From the NCBI GenBank assembly GCA_964644845.1, contig CAZXXS010000061.1:1-28650 (forward strand): DNA of 28,650 nt, read 5' to 3'. The notes beneath the pieces were generated by a model. It was not told the origin of the DNA, did no database searches, and saw only the letters and a list, made by a program, of their open reading frames with translations. Below are positions 1 through 8,308 of this stretch, piece after piece. Source of the DNA: Geothermovivens sp964644845 (GTDB lineage: Bacteria > Zhuqueibacterota > Zhuqueibacteria > Oleimicrobiales > Geothermoviventaceae). Position 1 is the stretch's first letter, and every line of letters starts with the position of its first letter. A program made the translations under genes and the position numbers.

Positions 1-1
1 A

Positions 2-139
2 ACGCTTCTGGACGACAGGCAACCGTCCGGTGAACACCGCGTTGTGCTCTCTCTGCCAACTTTGCCTGTGGGGGTCTACTACCTGCGACTAACCGCAGGG
101 CAGCTTGCCCAGACGCAAAAGCTGGTGGTGGTGCGGTGA
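2..139 (+). CDS. C-terminal end of a secreted protein with T9SS-type sorting domain (5' truncated by window)
   Basis: Only the last 45 residues are in the window. The frame ends at the TGA at 137-139 and reads ...LPVGVYYLRLTAGQLAQTQKLVVVR. The pattern G-V-Y-Y-L-R-L, then a short polar stretch with a Q/T-rich turn, then K-L-V-V-V-R at the extreme C-terminus is typical of the 'Por secretion/T9SS type A sorting' domain, which directs secreted proteins of the Bacteroidota and other FCB-group phyla across the outer membrane. The catalytic or binding part of the protein lies upstream of the window, so the function of the whole protein cannot be stated. An ordinary beta-sandwich tail is the main alternative. 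Confidence 0.75.
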   Translation, partial: TLLDDRQPSGEHRVVLSLPTLPVGVYYLRLTAGQLAQTQKLVVVR

Positions 140-389
140 GACATGAGCAGGCGCCATCGCGGGTACGGCGTGACGCACGAGGGGTAAGTGGCAGACATGC
201 ATGAGAAAACGCTGGATGAGTTGCCGCTGGGAAGCTACTTTAAGCTGCTTTCCGGGCGCCGGTAAACTTCTTGCCGCGGAGGGAGCAAGCTCAGCAACTT
301 GATTGCTTTGCCAGTGTTTTTGCCGAGAGAGCGGAGCTTCTCGTAGAGATGGAAAGGGCTGTCCCGCTCGGTGGGTGTTTCCTTACAGC
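140..389. other. Intergenic gap, no convincing gene
   Basis: This lies between the end of the T9SS-tailed gene (plus) and the end of the flavin reductase gene (minus), so it should hold a convergent termination zone, but I see no hairpin followed by a T-tract. A 22-codon plus-strand frame at 197-265 (MHEKTLDELPLGSYFKLLSGRR) has protein-like composition but no strong ribosome binding site and no continuation; I do not call it as a gene. Confidence 0.4.
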
Positions 390-956
390 TTACCCCACCA
401 TTTTCGGCACGTGGAGTCGACCTTCCAGCACCGCGAACCACTCGCCGCCAAGGTGGTGTACAGGCCGCAGGGAGCGATCAGCTGGCAAAAGCCAGGTTTC
501 GTCGAAAGCTCGCGGATCCGCCTCTGCTGCGACCACCCGGCCGATGAAAAGCGTGTGATCACCAGTAGTCAGCGTGTTCACGACTCGGCATTCCAGGTTG
601 GCCAGGCATTCTTCGATGCGCGGGACGCCGAGTTTGCTGCCAGATACGGCGGTCAGACCGATTTCCGCGAATTTGTCCGAGACATCTGCACCCGAAATGT
701 CGCCCGCTCGGCGGACTTTTTCAATCAGATCAAGTCCTGGGACGGCCAGACCAAAGCAGCCGCTGGAGGCGATCAGATCATGTGTGAAGCGTTTTGGCGC
801 GACGGCTACGCAGCACAGCGGGGGCTCGTGACTGACCGGCGACACCCACGCCGCCGGCATGAAATTGCTGCGCCCACCGTTCTGAGCGGTCACGAACACA
901 ACACAACCGGCGTTCAGCAGCCGGTTGGCCCGTCTTGGCGGAATCTCTCGTTTCAT
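390..956 (-). CDS. Flavin reductase-like, FMN-binding split-barrel protein
   Basis: 188 aa, the usual size for the flavin reductase-like domain family, whose members bind FMN and act as NAD(P)H:flavin oxidoreductases or as electron-transfer flavoproteins in the cytoplasm. Visible family features are the N-terminal PRRANRLLNAGCVVFVTA strand, the NFMPAAWVSPVSHEPPLCCVAVAP segment (around residues 31-54; the 'T/A-x-A-W-x-x-P-x-S-x-x-P' FMN-binding region), the FGLAVPG strand, and the GDHTLFIGRVVAAEAD strand with the RPVHHLGGEWFAVL C-terminal part. The start is chosen because GGAGGTAAGGG lies just upstream of the ATG at 956. It is the first gene of the minus-strand block and is not obviously cotranscribed with the MsrBA gene, which ends 82 bp upstream of it. 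The physiological partner is unknown. Confidence 0.85.
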   Translation of the reverse strand: MKREIPPRRANRLLNAGCVVFVTAQNGGRSNFMPAAWVSPVSHEPPLCCVAVAPKRFTHDLIASSGCFGLAVPGLDLIEKVRRAGDISGADVSDKFAEIGLTAVSGSKLGVPRIEECLANLECRVVNTLTTGDHTLFIGRVVAAEADPRAFDETWLLPADRSLRPVHHLGGEWFAVLEGRLHVPKMVG

Positions 957-1038
957 CCCTTACCTCCAAAACAAGGTCCGAAAAATCTCGCCTCTACTGC
1001 GGGTGTCTCCGATTGATTCCCGCCGTCCGAGAGAGAAA

Positions 1039-1995
1039 TTAAAACCGCTTCTGCCGGAAGTGACAGTAAGGGGTTCCACCCTTCCTCGCGTAGTAATTCT
1101 GGTGGTACTTTTCCGCTTCCCAAAACGTGCTCGCCGGTTCGACCGCGGTGGCCACTTTGTAGCCTTTTCGTCTCAGGATCTCGATGAGTTCCTGCGCTGT
1201 TCGCTTTTGGGTCTCACTTGTGTAAAAGACAACGGACCGGTACTGCTCCCCCACGTCTGGACCCTGGCGGTTCACCTGAGTTGGGTCGTGGATTTCGAAG
1301 AAAAGCTTGGCGATTTCTTCGTAAGACGTCACCGATGGGTCGAACACAACTTCAACCGTCTCGGCGTGCCCGGTAGTACCCGTACACACGTCCTCGTAGG
1401 TGGGATTCTCGGTGTGTCCCCCCATGTAGCCCACGCGTGTGGAAATAACGCCTGGCGCTTTCTGAAACAGGTATTCGACGCCCCAGAAACAGCCACCTGC
1501 AAAGTAAGCTTTCTCGGTTTCCATCTTCTTTTTCCTGTTGAGCACGGTTTCCTGTTTGTTCGCTGGCATGAACGCAAGGGAAATGGAGTTCACGCAGTAA
1601 CGTGTGTTCTTTGGTGTGAAGCCTTCCCCTTCGAACACATGTCCCAGATGAGCTCCACACGCGGCACAAACAATTTCAGTGCGTACGCCGTCCGGGTCAG
1701 GCCGCCGTTCAACAGCACCAGGGATGGCATCGTCAAAGCTTGGCCAGCCGCAGTGTGAGTCGAATTTTGTCTCCGAGCGAAAGAGCAGAGCTCCACAGCG
1801 CTTGCAGGTGTACGTGCCATTCTCGTGGTGATTTACGTACTTACCGGAGAACGGCGGTTCGGTGCCCCGGTAGACGATGACCCGTTCTTCTTCGGGCGTC
1901 AATTGTTTGAATTTCACCGCCTTATCTCCTGCTGACGCCTGCAGAGAAAGGGACAAAGCAAACATCAGGATTAAGGTTTCTACGTTTCTTTTCAT
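1039..1995 (-). CDS. msrBA: Secreted bifunctional methionine sulfoxide reductase, MsrB-MsrA fusion
   Basis: 318 aa. It reduces methionine-R-sulfoxide (MsrB part) and methionine-S-sulfoxide (MsrA part) in oxidised proteins. An N-terminal signal peptide (MKRNVETLILMFALSLSLQASAG) suggests an envelope or periplasmic location. The MsrB domain comes first: zinc pairs CKRC and CAAC, CGWPSF, and the catalytic Cys at about residue 134 in RYCVNS. MsrA follows: GGCFWG with catalytic Cys at about 169, GHAETVEVVFDP, DPTQVNRQGPDVGEQYRS, and YHQNYY near the end. The ATG at 1995 is preferred over an in-frame ATG at 2040 because GAGGT sits at the right distance and the signal peptide then starts at residue 1. 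A short lysine-rich linker (NRKKKMETEK) joins the domains. Many fusions have the order A-B, so this one is the B-A arrangement. Confidence 0.93.
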   Translation of the reverse strand: MKRNVETLILMFALSLSLQASAGDKAVKFKQLTPEEERVIVYRGTEPPFSGKYVNHHENGTYTCKRCGALLFRSETKFDSHCGWPSFDDAIPGAVERRPDPDGVRTEIVCAACGAHLGHVFEGEGFTPKNTRYCVNSISLAFMPANKQETVLNRKKKMETEKAYFAGGCFWGVEYLFQKAPGVISTRVGYMGGHTENPTYEDVCTGTTGHAETVEVVFDPSVTSYEEIAKLFFEIHDPTQVNRQGPDVGEQYRSVVFYTSETQKRTAQELIEILRRKGYKVATAVEPASTFWEAEKYHQNYYARKGGTPYCHFRQKRF

Positions 1996-2158
1996 CCCGG
2001 ACCTCACCGTTAGTGAGAGACTTTCTCGGTAGTTTTTCAACGGCGAACGGCCGGGAAAGTTCGTACCTTTGTGTCAGGGTTGCTCCCCCCGGATGCGAGT
2101 GGCAGCATTTCTGCCGAGGGGTTACCAGACTCTGCACAGGTGCGGCCGCTTTGCGTGC

Positions 2159-5100
2159 CTACAAACGCCACCTGATCCATCGGGACTCCGGATCCATGCG
2201 AAGTGCTTCAGCAAAAGCCCATTCCGCCTTCTGAGAATTCCCCGAGGCCGTGTACAGCAGGCCGAGTGTGTAAGCAGTTCGCGCGTTCCGACGCTCAGGT
2301 ACGCGCCAGACCCGCTCCAGCTGACGGATTCCTGCCTGCAGCAAAGAGTCGGCGGTGTTCTTTTGGCCCAGCTTTCTTAGGGCCAGCGCCCGGTAAACGC
2401 CGAGGGCAGACGCTGGGGAATCGGTTTCGGCGGCTGCTTTTCGAAAATAGAAGCGGGCGGAATCCGCTGCGCCTGCTTTCTCGAAAGCCAGACCCAGGAA
2501 GTAGAACGAACGCGCAAAGCGGGGGTAGGCGGGCCGACCCGTTCCCAGGTTTTCGGGGTAAAGGAGTGTTGCCCGAAAGTCGGCCAGGGCACTGTCGGTT
2601 GCGCCTCGCTCAAGGGTTGTCAGCCCTCGCCGGAAATGGGCGAGCAAGTAGACCTGGTGGGCTCCCGTCCAGCCTTCCCACGGGAAGAAGGTGTTGCGCC
2701 TCAGGATGTCCAGAGCACGCTGGTAACGCCCCGTGTCCACGTAGAAGAGGGCCTCGCGTAGCTTGACGTTGAAGTTCCGCCGGACGCGTGGGCTGGCGCT
2801 CCTGAAGAGCGCCTCGCGAGGCTTGTCAGCCTGCAAGATTCCGTACAGGCGGTCCAGCGCCACAAACACGTGCCAGTCGTTTGGAGCCGAGCGAAGGGCT
2901 CGTTCGTACCAGGCCGTGGCAGCCCGGTAGTCACGGCGTTTCTGCCAAGCGATTTGCCCGAGATTGCGGCACACAACGGAGTAGCTGCTGTCGATTTGAA
3001 AAGCCGCAAGAAGCTCCCGTTCCCCTTCCCGCCAGCGGTGTTTTGCAGTTAGCAGCGTACCGAGGTAGAGCCGGGCTTTCCAGTCGTGTACGTTGGTGTT
3101 TGCGGCACAGCGCAACACATCGATCGATTCTACCCGATGAGGAAAAACGTAATCGGGCTGCAGGGCCTGTGCCTGAGCCAGCAAGCGCTTTGCTTGCTGG
3201 TCGTGTCCGAGTTCGCTTTCGAGCCAGGCCAGAGTGTACAGGGCGAGTGGGTAGGGTCGGTCACCGGCTACGTTTCTTAAGTAGAAGCGTAAAACCTTTG
3301 CGGCGTCCCGCGTGAATCCGAAGTCGGCGTAGTCCCAGGCGAGTTGCAGGTAGTCTTCCGCGCCGCGGTAGTAAATGCCCGGCGGCTGGTAGAGGAGTTT
3401 TTCGAGCGCTGTCCGAGCGGTCATGCTGTTTGTCAGGAAGTACCGCTCTGCGTGGGCTAAGGCGTTGAGGGGATCATCCCGGAGCAGCCTGGCCAGAATC
3501 GCCTGGGCGGAGTCCGTCTTCCCCAGGTGGCGGTAGACCGCCGCCAACAACGCACGGGTCTTGAAGTCGAGCGGCTGCGAACGCAGACCACGGCGGAGCA
3601 GGGCTGCCGCGTCCGACAGGTGCTGTCTTTTCACCTCGATCGAAGCCAGCACGAAGGGCGCCAGGTGGCTGTAGGGCCGTCTGCGAAGAACAAGCCAGAG
3701 ATCCGACTGCGCCCCGGTGGTGTCCCCCATTTGCAGGAGACACAGGGCCCGGTAGTAACGAGCGTTTAGGTTGTCCGGGTTTTCCTGCACGGCGCGGTCG
3801 AAGCACACCAGAGCCGAGTCGAACAACCCGTTCTTGAAGTGGAACAGGCCCAGCCGAACAAGCGCAAGTTGGTTGTAGGGGTCTTTTTGAAGACTCTTTC
3901 GGTAGCGGATAACTGCCCCTTCCGGATTCCAATCTTTCTCCAGCTCGAAACCGCGCAGAGCCAGCTCGTTGGCCGTCATTTGACTCTCCGGTTTTCGGGG
4001 TTTCGGTGGGGAGGGAATCGGACCTTCCACTGGACGAAAGCGGTAGTGCAGCAAAGTTTCGCCGGTTCGAGTCTGCAAGAGTAGGCCGGGGCGTTTCGGT
4101 TTGCGTCTCACGTGGACAGTGCGCACGAAGGCCTGACCCGGGATGAGTTCCGGAATTGTGAAGGCCGCAAGCGATTGGTCGTCACCGAGCAGAATCACGC
4201 GTAGGCCTCGACGCGGGCGCGTCACGTTTACTGCCACCGTGGCGTCTCGTTCCTGCCAGGTCAAATTCACCGCTGCTTCGCTGTTAGCCTGAACAAAGCC
4301 GCCCAAACCGTTGACTGGGTACCAGAACTCTTCCCAGCGCTCCACCGTGTGCGGCTCAAAAATCCAGGTGTCGGCCTGGTTCGGGAGACGCCCGGCCTGA
4401 ATTTCGATGTACTGACCACTGTGGTCTGTGAGCAGCTTTTCCCAAATGGCCCCGCTGCGAGCTGTTCCCCAGGTCCAGAATTTTTTGCCGGGAACTTCGT
4501 AGCGGTTGCCAATGTGCACGGTGCCCCGATCGCTCGTGTGGTAGTAAGCACCGTTGAAGTCGCCGGGGAGGCCACAGAAGAAGTCGCCCGCGAAAGGGAT
4601 GTTCTTGTACCAGCTCAGGTCCATCCCGTCGTGGATGGGCCAGTGGAACACACGCCGGCGCCCGTGGGACACGACGAAATTGGTGGGAGGGAAAATGACC
4701 TGTACGTCTTCCGTAGCGTGCACAGCTGCGTTGGCCCAGTAGTAGCCGTTGTTGTGGGTGAGGGTGCGGTTGTAGAGGGTTGTGACCACGTGAATGAGCG
4801 AGCGGTCCGGGTAGAGGCGTAGCTCGACCGTCCAGCGCATGCCGCGAACCCACTCAGTGTCGCCGATGAACACGCTGGCACTGCCGTCCGAGTGACGCCG
4901 TGTGGTCCAGAGGACGGGCGAGATGGTTGTCACCGTGTGACCGAGACTGGGAAAATTCCACTCGATGCCACCGGAAAGCCAGGCGCCCCGTAGCCCGACG
5001 AGTCCGGGCTTGATGACGTCGTTGCAGTACAAAAAGTCCCAATTGCCGTGGGTCTTGTCGAAGGCGCCGTAGAGACGCCCACCGAGCTCCGGTAGCACGA

Positions 5101-5347
5101 TCACCTTGATGTAAGGATTTTCCATGATCACCGCTGTGTGGGCCGAATCCGCTTTCACACCGGTGATGTCGGTCTGCATTGGGTAGGGGTACACCCGGGA
5201 CCGCCACAGAGGTGGGTTGGGGTCTTCCGGTCCGATGCGGTACGTGGGAATGCTGAGCTTTTCCACTTTCAGGGAAACCGAAGGATTGGCCGCCGCGCAA
5301 ACCGTCGTGAGGACAAACGCTGACCACAAGAAAAAAGTGCGCTTCAT
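2159..5347 (-). CDS. Secreted DUF5107 domain protein with long TPR array
   Basis: 1062 aa. A signal peptide (about residues 1-19, MKRTFFLWSAFVLTTVCAAA) is followed by a DUF5107 region (roughly 20-400) recognisable by PYPMQTDITG, ENPYIKVIVLPELGGRLYGAFDK, SGGIEWNFPSLGHT, NNGYYWANAAVH, GDFFCGLPGDFNGAYYHTSDRG and KFWTWGTARSG. This domain has a galactose-mutarotase-like fold by family knowledge and is presumed to bind carbohydrate. From about residue 440 to the end come repeated TPR helices (for example NPDNLNARYYRALCLLQMGD, QPLDFKTRALLAAVYRHLGKTDSAQAIL, YRAATAWYERALRSAPND, TAYTLGLLYTASGNSQKAEWAFAEALRMDP). AAGGAG lies upstream of the ATG at 5347. No enzymatic activity can be assigned; a role in sugar binding or scaffolding outside the cytoplasm is inference. 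Confidence 0.88.
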   Translation of the reverse strand: MKRTFFLWSAFVLTTVCAAANPSVSLKVEKLSIPTYRIGPEDPNPPLWRSRVYPYPMQTDITGVKADSAHTAVIMENPYIKVIVLPELGGRLYGAFDKTHGNWDFLYCNDVIKPGLVGLRGAWLSGGIEWNFPSLGHTVTTISPVLWTTRRHSDGSASVFIGDTEWVRGMRWTVELRLYPDRSLIHVVTTLYNRTLTHNNGYYWANAAVHATEDVQVIFPPTNFVVSHGRRRVFHWPIHDGMDLSWYKNIPFAGDFFCGLPGDFNGAYYHTSDRGTVHIGNRYEVPGKKFWTWGTARSGAIWEKLLTDHSGQYIEIQAGRLPNQADTWIFEPHTVERWEEFWYPVNGLGGFVQANSEAAVNLTWQERDATVAVNVTRPRRGLRVILLGDDQSLAAFTIPELIPGQAFVRTVHVRRKPKRPGLLLQTRTGETLLHYRFRPVEGPIPSPPKPRKPESQMTANELALRGFELEKDWNPEGAVIRYRKSLQKDPYNQLALVRLGLFHFKNGLFDSALVCFDRAVQENPDNLNARYYRALCLLQMGDTTGAQSDLWLVLRRRPYSHLAPFVLASIEVKRQHLSDAAALLRRGLRSQPLDFKTRALLAAVYRHLGKTDSAQAILARLLRDDPLNALAHAERYFLTNSMTARTALEKLLYQPPGIYYRGAEDYLQLAWDYADFGFTRDAAKVLRFYLRNVAGDRPYPLALYTLAWLESELGHDQQAKRLLAQAQALQPDYVFPHRVESIDVLRCAANTNVHDWKARLYLGTLLTAKHRWREGERELLAAFQIDSSYSVVCRNLGQIAWQKRRDYRAATAWYERALRSAPNDWHVFVALDRLYGILQADKPREALFRSASPRVRRNFNVKLREALFYVDTGRYQRALDILRRNTFFPWEGWTGAHQVYLLAHFRRGLTTLERGATDSALADFRATLLYPENLGTGRPAYPRFARSFYFLGLAFEKAGAADSARFYFRKAAAETDSPASALGVYRALALRKLGQKNTADSLLQAGIRQLERVWRVPERRNARTAYTLGLLYTASGNSQKAEWAFAEALRMDPESRWIRWRL

Positions 5348-5386
5348 GTCAAGTCTCCTTCCATGACCTTGTGGCTCACTCGTAGA

Positions 5387-5416
5387 AAGTTACGTTTGGT
5401 TGGGACAGCGAAGCAA
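5387..5416 (-). promoter_or_regulatory. Candidate sigma70-type promoter for the DUF5107 gene
   Basis: On the minus strand, TTGCTT (5416-5411) is followed after 18 nt by TAACTT (5392-5387), about 40 nt ahead of the ATG at 5347. The same -35 hexamer appears ahead of three other transcription units in the window. No experimental support. Confidence 0.3.
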
Positions 5417-5430
5417 GCAGTTTCTCCGCA

Positions 5431-5820
5431 GGGAATCCCCCATTTCCCCCTGGAAACTCGCGGGCACTTCAAAGCGCTTTGATTTTTGCTGGCAAAATCG
5501 CTTCCAGACCAAGGCAGAGCTCAAAGATCGCTCTGCTTCCAGTGGAGATTTCCAACCCCCGGCTGATTCATTTGGAAACCGGTTGAAGCTGGCTGGGTTT
5601 CGAACCTGCTTTAGCAGGTCTACGCCTGAAAATAGCCCCGGAATGGAGATTCCGGGCAGCCTGGAAACAATCCGGAATTTCTATCTTTCCGCTTTACTCG
5701 CAGGAGATTGGCTGACCGCGCAGGCAACGTCAGATTGGGCACAGCTCAAGCCTCATGGCAGCCTTTACCTGCGGTGTCCACTTGCATATTTGCGGGGGTA
5801 TTCCTGCTTTCGCCGCGGCC
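5431..5820 (+). repeat. Interspersed intergenic repeat, copy A
   Basis: It shares with copy C (from 22995) a core running from CTCG at 5457 through about 5500: by hand, 31 of 41 ungapped positions are identical. It shares with copy B (from 11729) the GGGAA-CCCC-CATT lead-in plus the same core. A second similar block, with CGCAGGAGATTGG at about 5699-5711 against CACAGGAGGTTGC in copy C, lies about 200-250 nt further on. All three copies are intergenic and in the same orientation. No terminal inverted repeats or coding capacity are evident. The ends are approximate. Confidence 0.6.
5469..5482. promoter_or_regulatory. Perfect 14-bp palindrome resembling a LacI-family operator
   Basis: TCAAAGCGCTTTGA is a perfect palindrome with a central CG, the general form of LacI/GalR/CcpA-family operators. 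It lies about 55 nt upstream of the putative -35 of the DUF5107 gene and inside repeat copy A. The equivalent positions in copies B and C are not palindromic, so it may be a chance product of repeat divergence. Confidence 0.3.
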
Positions 5821-6314
5821 GGATGGTCGTCGGAGGAGCGCAGATGTCTACGGCGGAATGACGCGGTCGGGGCGCCGGTCTTCACGACACCGGCGGGGTG
5901 ATCCTTCCGACAGAGGGATGGAGTCTGCCCCCAGCACGGACGCGGGATGAGGAGGCAGGCGGGAATTCGACGGCTGCCGTCCCGTGTCGCTACGCCGGGG
6001 TGCGGGCCACTCGCTCCGACCCGATTTTGAAGCCCCCAGAAGGGCACCCACGTCACTGGGCTTAGCTGCGACGGCTGCCCGTTTGAACGGGAACGACAAT
6101 GCAGCTGACTGAGGGACAGTTCGGCCTGGTTGTCCAGCCTACTGGGTGTTTGGGGTAAGGCTGTGCGGCCCCGCCCCGACGCGGTGCAACAGACGCCACA
6201 GCAGCCTTTCTGTCTGAGACGGCCGTTGCGCCGCCAGAGTCGGTTCCCTCTGCGTTGTTTTCTCTGCGGGTGTGCGCGAGAGATTCAGCCCGCGGACAGG
6301 ACCTAAGCGTTGCT

Positions 6315-7859
6315 TCAAGTTCTCTCTGCGGCCACCTCCTGTCGCCAGCCTGGGACGACGTAACGATTGTACAGCAAGAGCGCTGCAGCGGTCAAGAAGC
6401 CAATGCTTCCGAAGAGAATCCACATGATGTCGGGGCGGTGCATGTCGAGAGCGAGTTTCTGGTAGCCAATGCCCGAGAGGATTCCGCCGAACAGGTTCCC
6501 CAGAGCCACGGTGACGAAGTAGTACCCCATGAACAGCGCCACCTTGTCCGGAGGGGCCACGCGGCCGATGTACTCCTGGCTTTTGGGACTTGCGGCCATT
6601 TCTCCGAAACTGAACACGACGATGGCCAGCACCACCAGCCAACCCGTGCCTGCCCAGGCCGCAAGCGTTACACCCAGGCCGGCGAGAACAGTGCCGATGA
6701 CCATCGTGGTGAACGCTGGAAAGCGCTGCATGACGTACGAGACCAGCACCTGGAACACGATGATTGCCCCGGCGTCGATGTTAATGATGTACTCGGGATT
6801 CACCTGGTAACCACTTTGCACCAGCGCGCCGAGTTTTGCGGCCAGGCCAGACATGCCCACGGCAGCGGCCCAGTGCTGGAGGCTGAGCAGGAGATCCTGT
6901 GTGTCCACAAAATCCCGGATGTATTCTGGCATGGTGAAAAAAATCTGGTTGAACGATGTCCAGAACCCGGAAAGGATGAGCAAGAAGAGAACGAAGCGCC
7001 AGTTTCCCAGGCGAATAGGCGTTGTGAACCAAGAAGTGCCGGAACTTGGCCTGCGGCGCAGGTACACGTCGTAAATGGCGTTCAGAGCGACCCAAACCAG
7101 GCTAACAAGCAGCGTCGTGGTCCAGGAGATCCACTCGTTTGTAGCGGCGATCAGCAACACAAAGACGACAAGTACGGTAAGGAAAAGCCGTGGGGTGCCC
7201 AACACTTCGACCATGTCGTTCATCACCTGGCGCAGAGTGCGTTTCTGGGCCGACTCAGCCTCGACGGTTGGCTCGCGGTAAAAGAGGAAGAGCCAGATGA
7301 AATTCGTGGCGATCCAGAGGCTGGACATGACGAACACCCACTTCCAGGCCCAACCCCGGACAATGCCCGCAACGATGGGCCCGACAAAGCCGCCGATGTT
7401 CACCATCATGTAAAAGATGCCGAAACCCAGCGTTCCGGTGTGTTCGTCCGTAGTGCGAGCCACGGTGCCAACAATCACGGGCTTGAAAACAGCTGCGCCC
7501 ACGGCAACAAGCAAAAAAGCGAAGAAAAATCCCGCGTAGGAGTGGAATTGTCCGAGCAGCAGGTAGGCCGGGGTGAGAATTGAGAAAGCAATGGCCAGCA
7601 TGCGCTTGTAGCCGTAACGATCGGCCAGAGCTCCGGAAAGCACGGGCAAGAGGTACAGAATGAACGTGACCGCGCCCTGCAAGGTACCCCGTTGTTCCGA
7701 TGTGAAGCCGAGGGCCCCCTCCGAACGTGGATTCGTGATGTAGAGAGACGACACGGCGAAAAAGCCGTACCAGGCCATGCGCTCGAAGATTTCCATCGTG
7801 TTCGCGACCCAGAAGGTGCGCGGGAAGCGTGCTTTTTTCTGTTCCAATCCAGCCGACAT
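6315..7859 (-). CDS. POT/PTR-family proton-dependent oligopeptide transporter (MFS)
   Basis: 514 aa, the usual length for bacterial POT (PTR2) transporters, which import di- and tripeptides with protons through the inner membrane. Visible signatures are the N-terminal ExxER motif (E23, E26, R27, in EIFERMAWYG), LSGALADRYGYKRML (MFS loop 2-3 motif), FYMMVNIGGFVGPIVAG (PTR2 signature) and FSFGEMAASPKSQEYIGRVAP (late-helix GEM...SP motif). Many hydrophobic segments are spread over the full length, consistent with 12-14 helices. The ATG at 7859 is preceded by GAAAGGA at suitable spacing. It lies downstream of the secreted tricorn-like peptidase on the same strand, with a gap of about 450 bp. That pairing suggests uptake of released peptides (inference), though nucleoside or other substrates also occur in this family. 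Confidence 0.88.
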   Translation of the reverse strand: MSAGLEQKKARFPRTFWVANTMEIFERMAWYGFFAVSSLYITNPRSEGALGFTSEQRGTLQGAVTFILYLLPVLSGALADRYGYKRMLAIAFSILTPAYLLLGQFHSYAGFFFAFLLVAVGAAVFKPVIVGTVARTTDEHTGTLGFGIFYMMVNIGGFVGPIVAGIVRGWAWKWVFVMSSLWIATNFIWLFLFYREPTVEAESAQKRTLRQVMNDMVEVLGTPRLFLTVLVVFVLLIAATNEWISWTTTLLVSLVWVALNAIYDVYLRRRPSSGTSWFTTPIRLGNWRFVLFLLILSGFWTSFNQIFFTMPEYIRDFVDTQDLLLSLQHWAAAVGMSGLAAKLGALVQSGYQVNPEYIINIDAGAIIVFQVLVSYVMQRFPAFTTMVIGTVLAGLGVTLAAWAGTGWLVVLAIVVFSFGEMAASPKSQEYIGRVAPPDKVALFMGYYFVTVALGNLFGGILSGIGYQKLALDMHRPDIMWILFGSIGFLTAAALLLYNRYVVPGWRQEVAAERT

Positions 7860-8308
7860 GGTTGGTTTCGTTCCTTTCCTGTTTCTGGTTACGGGGATTC
7901 TACCGACTGTGCCGTTGTTCTTCGAAGCCCGAAACTCTAAGAAACGCGCAAAATTCCAAAGCGTTTGCAGGGGAACTTTACGCCGTTTGCCTTCCGTTCC
8001 CCAGTTCTGCCGTCACCGACACAACTGGCTCGACCCTGTCAGGCGGGAAAATGCGGGGATGCCCCACGATCCATCCACCGCTGTGTCTTTGCGGCCAGCG
8101 AAATCCCGGTGACAGTGGGTGGCACCGCTGCCTGGCCGCCAGACGCCTCACCGGGGCTGAGCCAGCAACAAGGGGCCCACGGGCCGAAACAAACGCTCGC
8201 CGGTAGAAGGCGATCCCCTGTGGAGCTACATCCAGCCCTAAAGCCGTTTACTGCCCCCCCCCCGGCAACCTGGGAAGGTTGCGTTGCTTCTCCCTTACTG
8301 TCTTCGGT
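7860..8308. other. Intergenic region (449 bp) with a C10 tract and hairpin
   Basis: No gene is supported; the plus-strand open frames here lack ribosome binding sites and protein-like composition. The notable parts are the hairpin and homopolymer near 8254-8282, listed separately. Confidence 0.5.
8254..8282 (-). terminator. Hairpin followed by a G10 tract downstream of the tricorn-like gene
   Basis: Arms GCAACCT (8265-8271) and AGGTTGC (8276-8282) enclose a 4-nt loop, a perfect 7-bp stem that begins 26 nt beyond the stop codon of the minus-strand peptidase gene. In the transcript the hairpin is followed by CG-rich sequence with ten consecutive Gs (the plus-strand C run at 8254-8263), not a U-tract. 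It may be a 3'-end stabilising hairpin or a Rho-assisted terminator. The homopolymer could also be prone to length error. Confidence 0.35.

Larger units (their letters stand above)
5348..6314. other. Long intergenic region (967 bp) holding repeat copy A
   Basis: No credible gene. A 153-codon plus-strand open frame at 5400-5861 coincides with a copy of the interspersed repeat and has no family resemblance or ribosome binding site, so it is treated as non-coding. From 5820 to 6314 the DNA is GC-rich with short hairpins, for example the arms CCCGTT/AACGGG around 6080-6095. I see no T-tract terminator for the transporter gene that ends at 6315. Confidence 0.5.

Noticed and set aside
197..265. 22-codon plus-strand frame MHEKTLDELPLGSYFKLLSGRR
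   Set aside because: Too short to support alone and without a good ribosome binding site; possibly a gene remnant, but no downstream continuation was found in other frames.
5400..5861. 153-codon plus-strand open frame as a gene
   Set aside because: It overlaps repeat copy A, whose relatives B and C do not keep this frame open, and has no ribosome binding site or family resemblance.
6255..7583. 442-codon plus-strand open frame
   Set aside because: It is antisense to the POT transporter, which has clear family motifs. The translated product is low-complexity, rich in H, E and D, with no domain or ribosome binding site.
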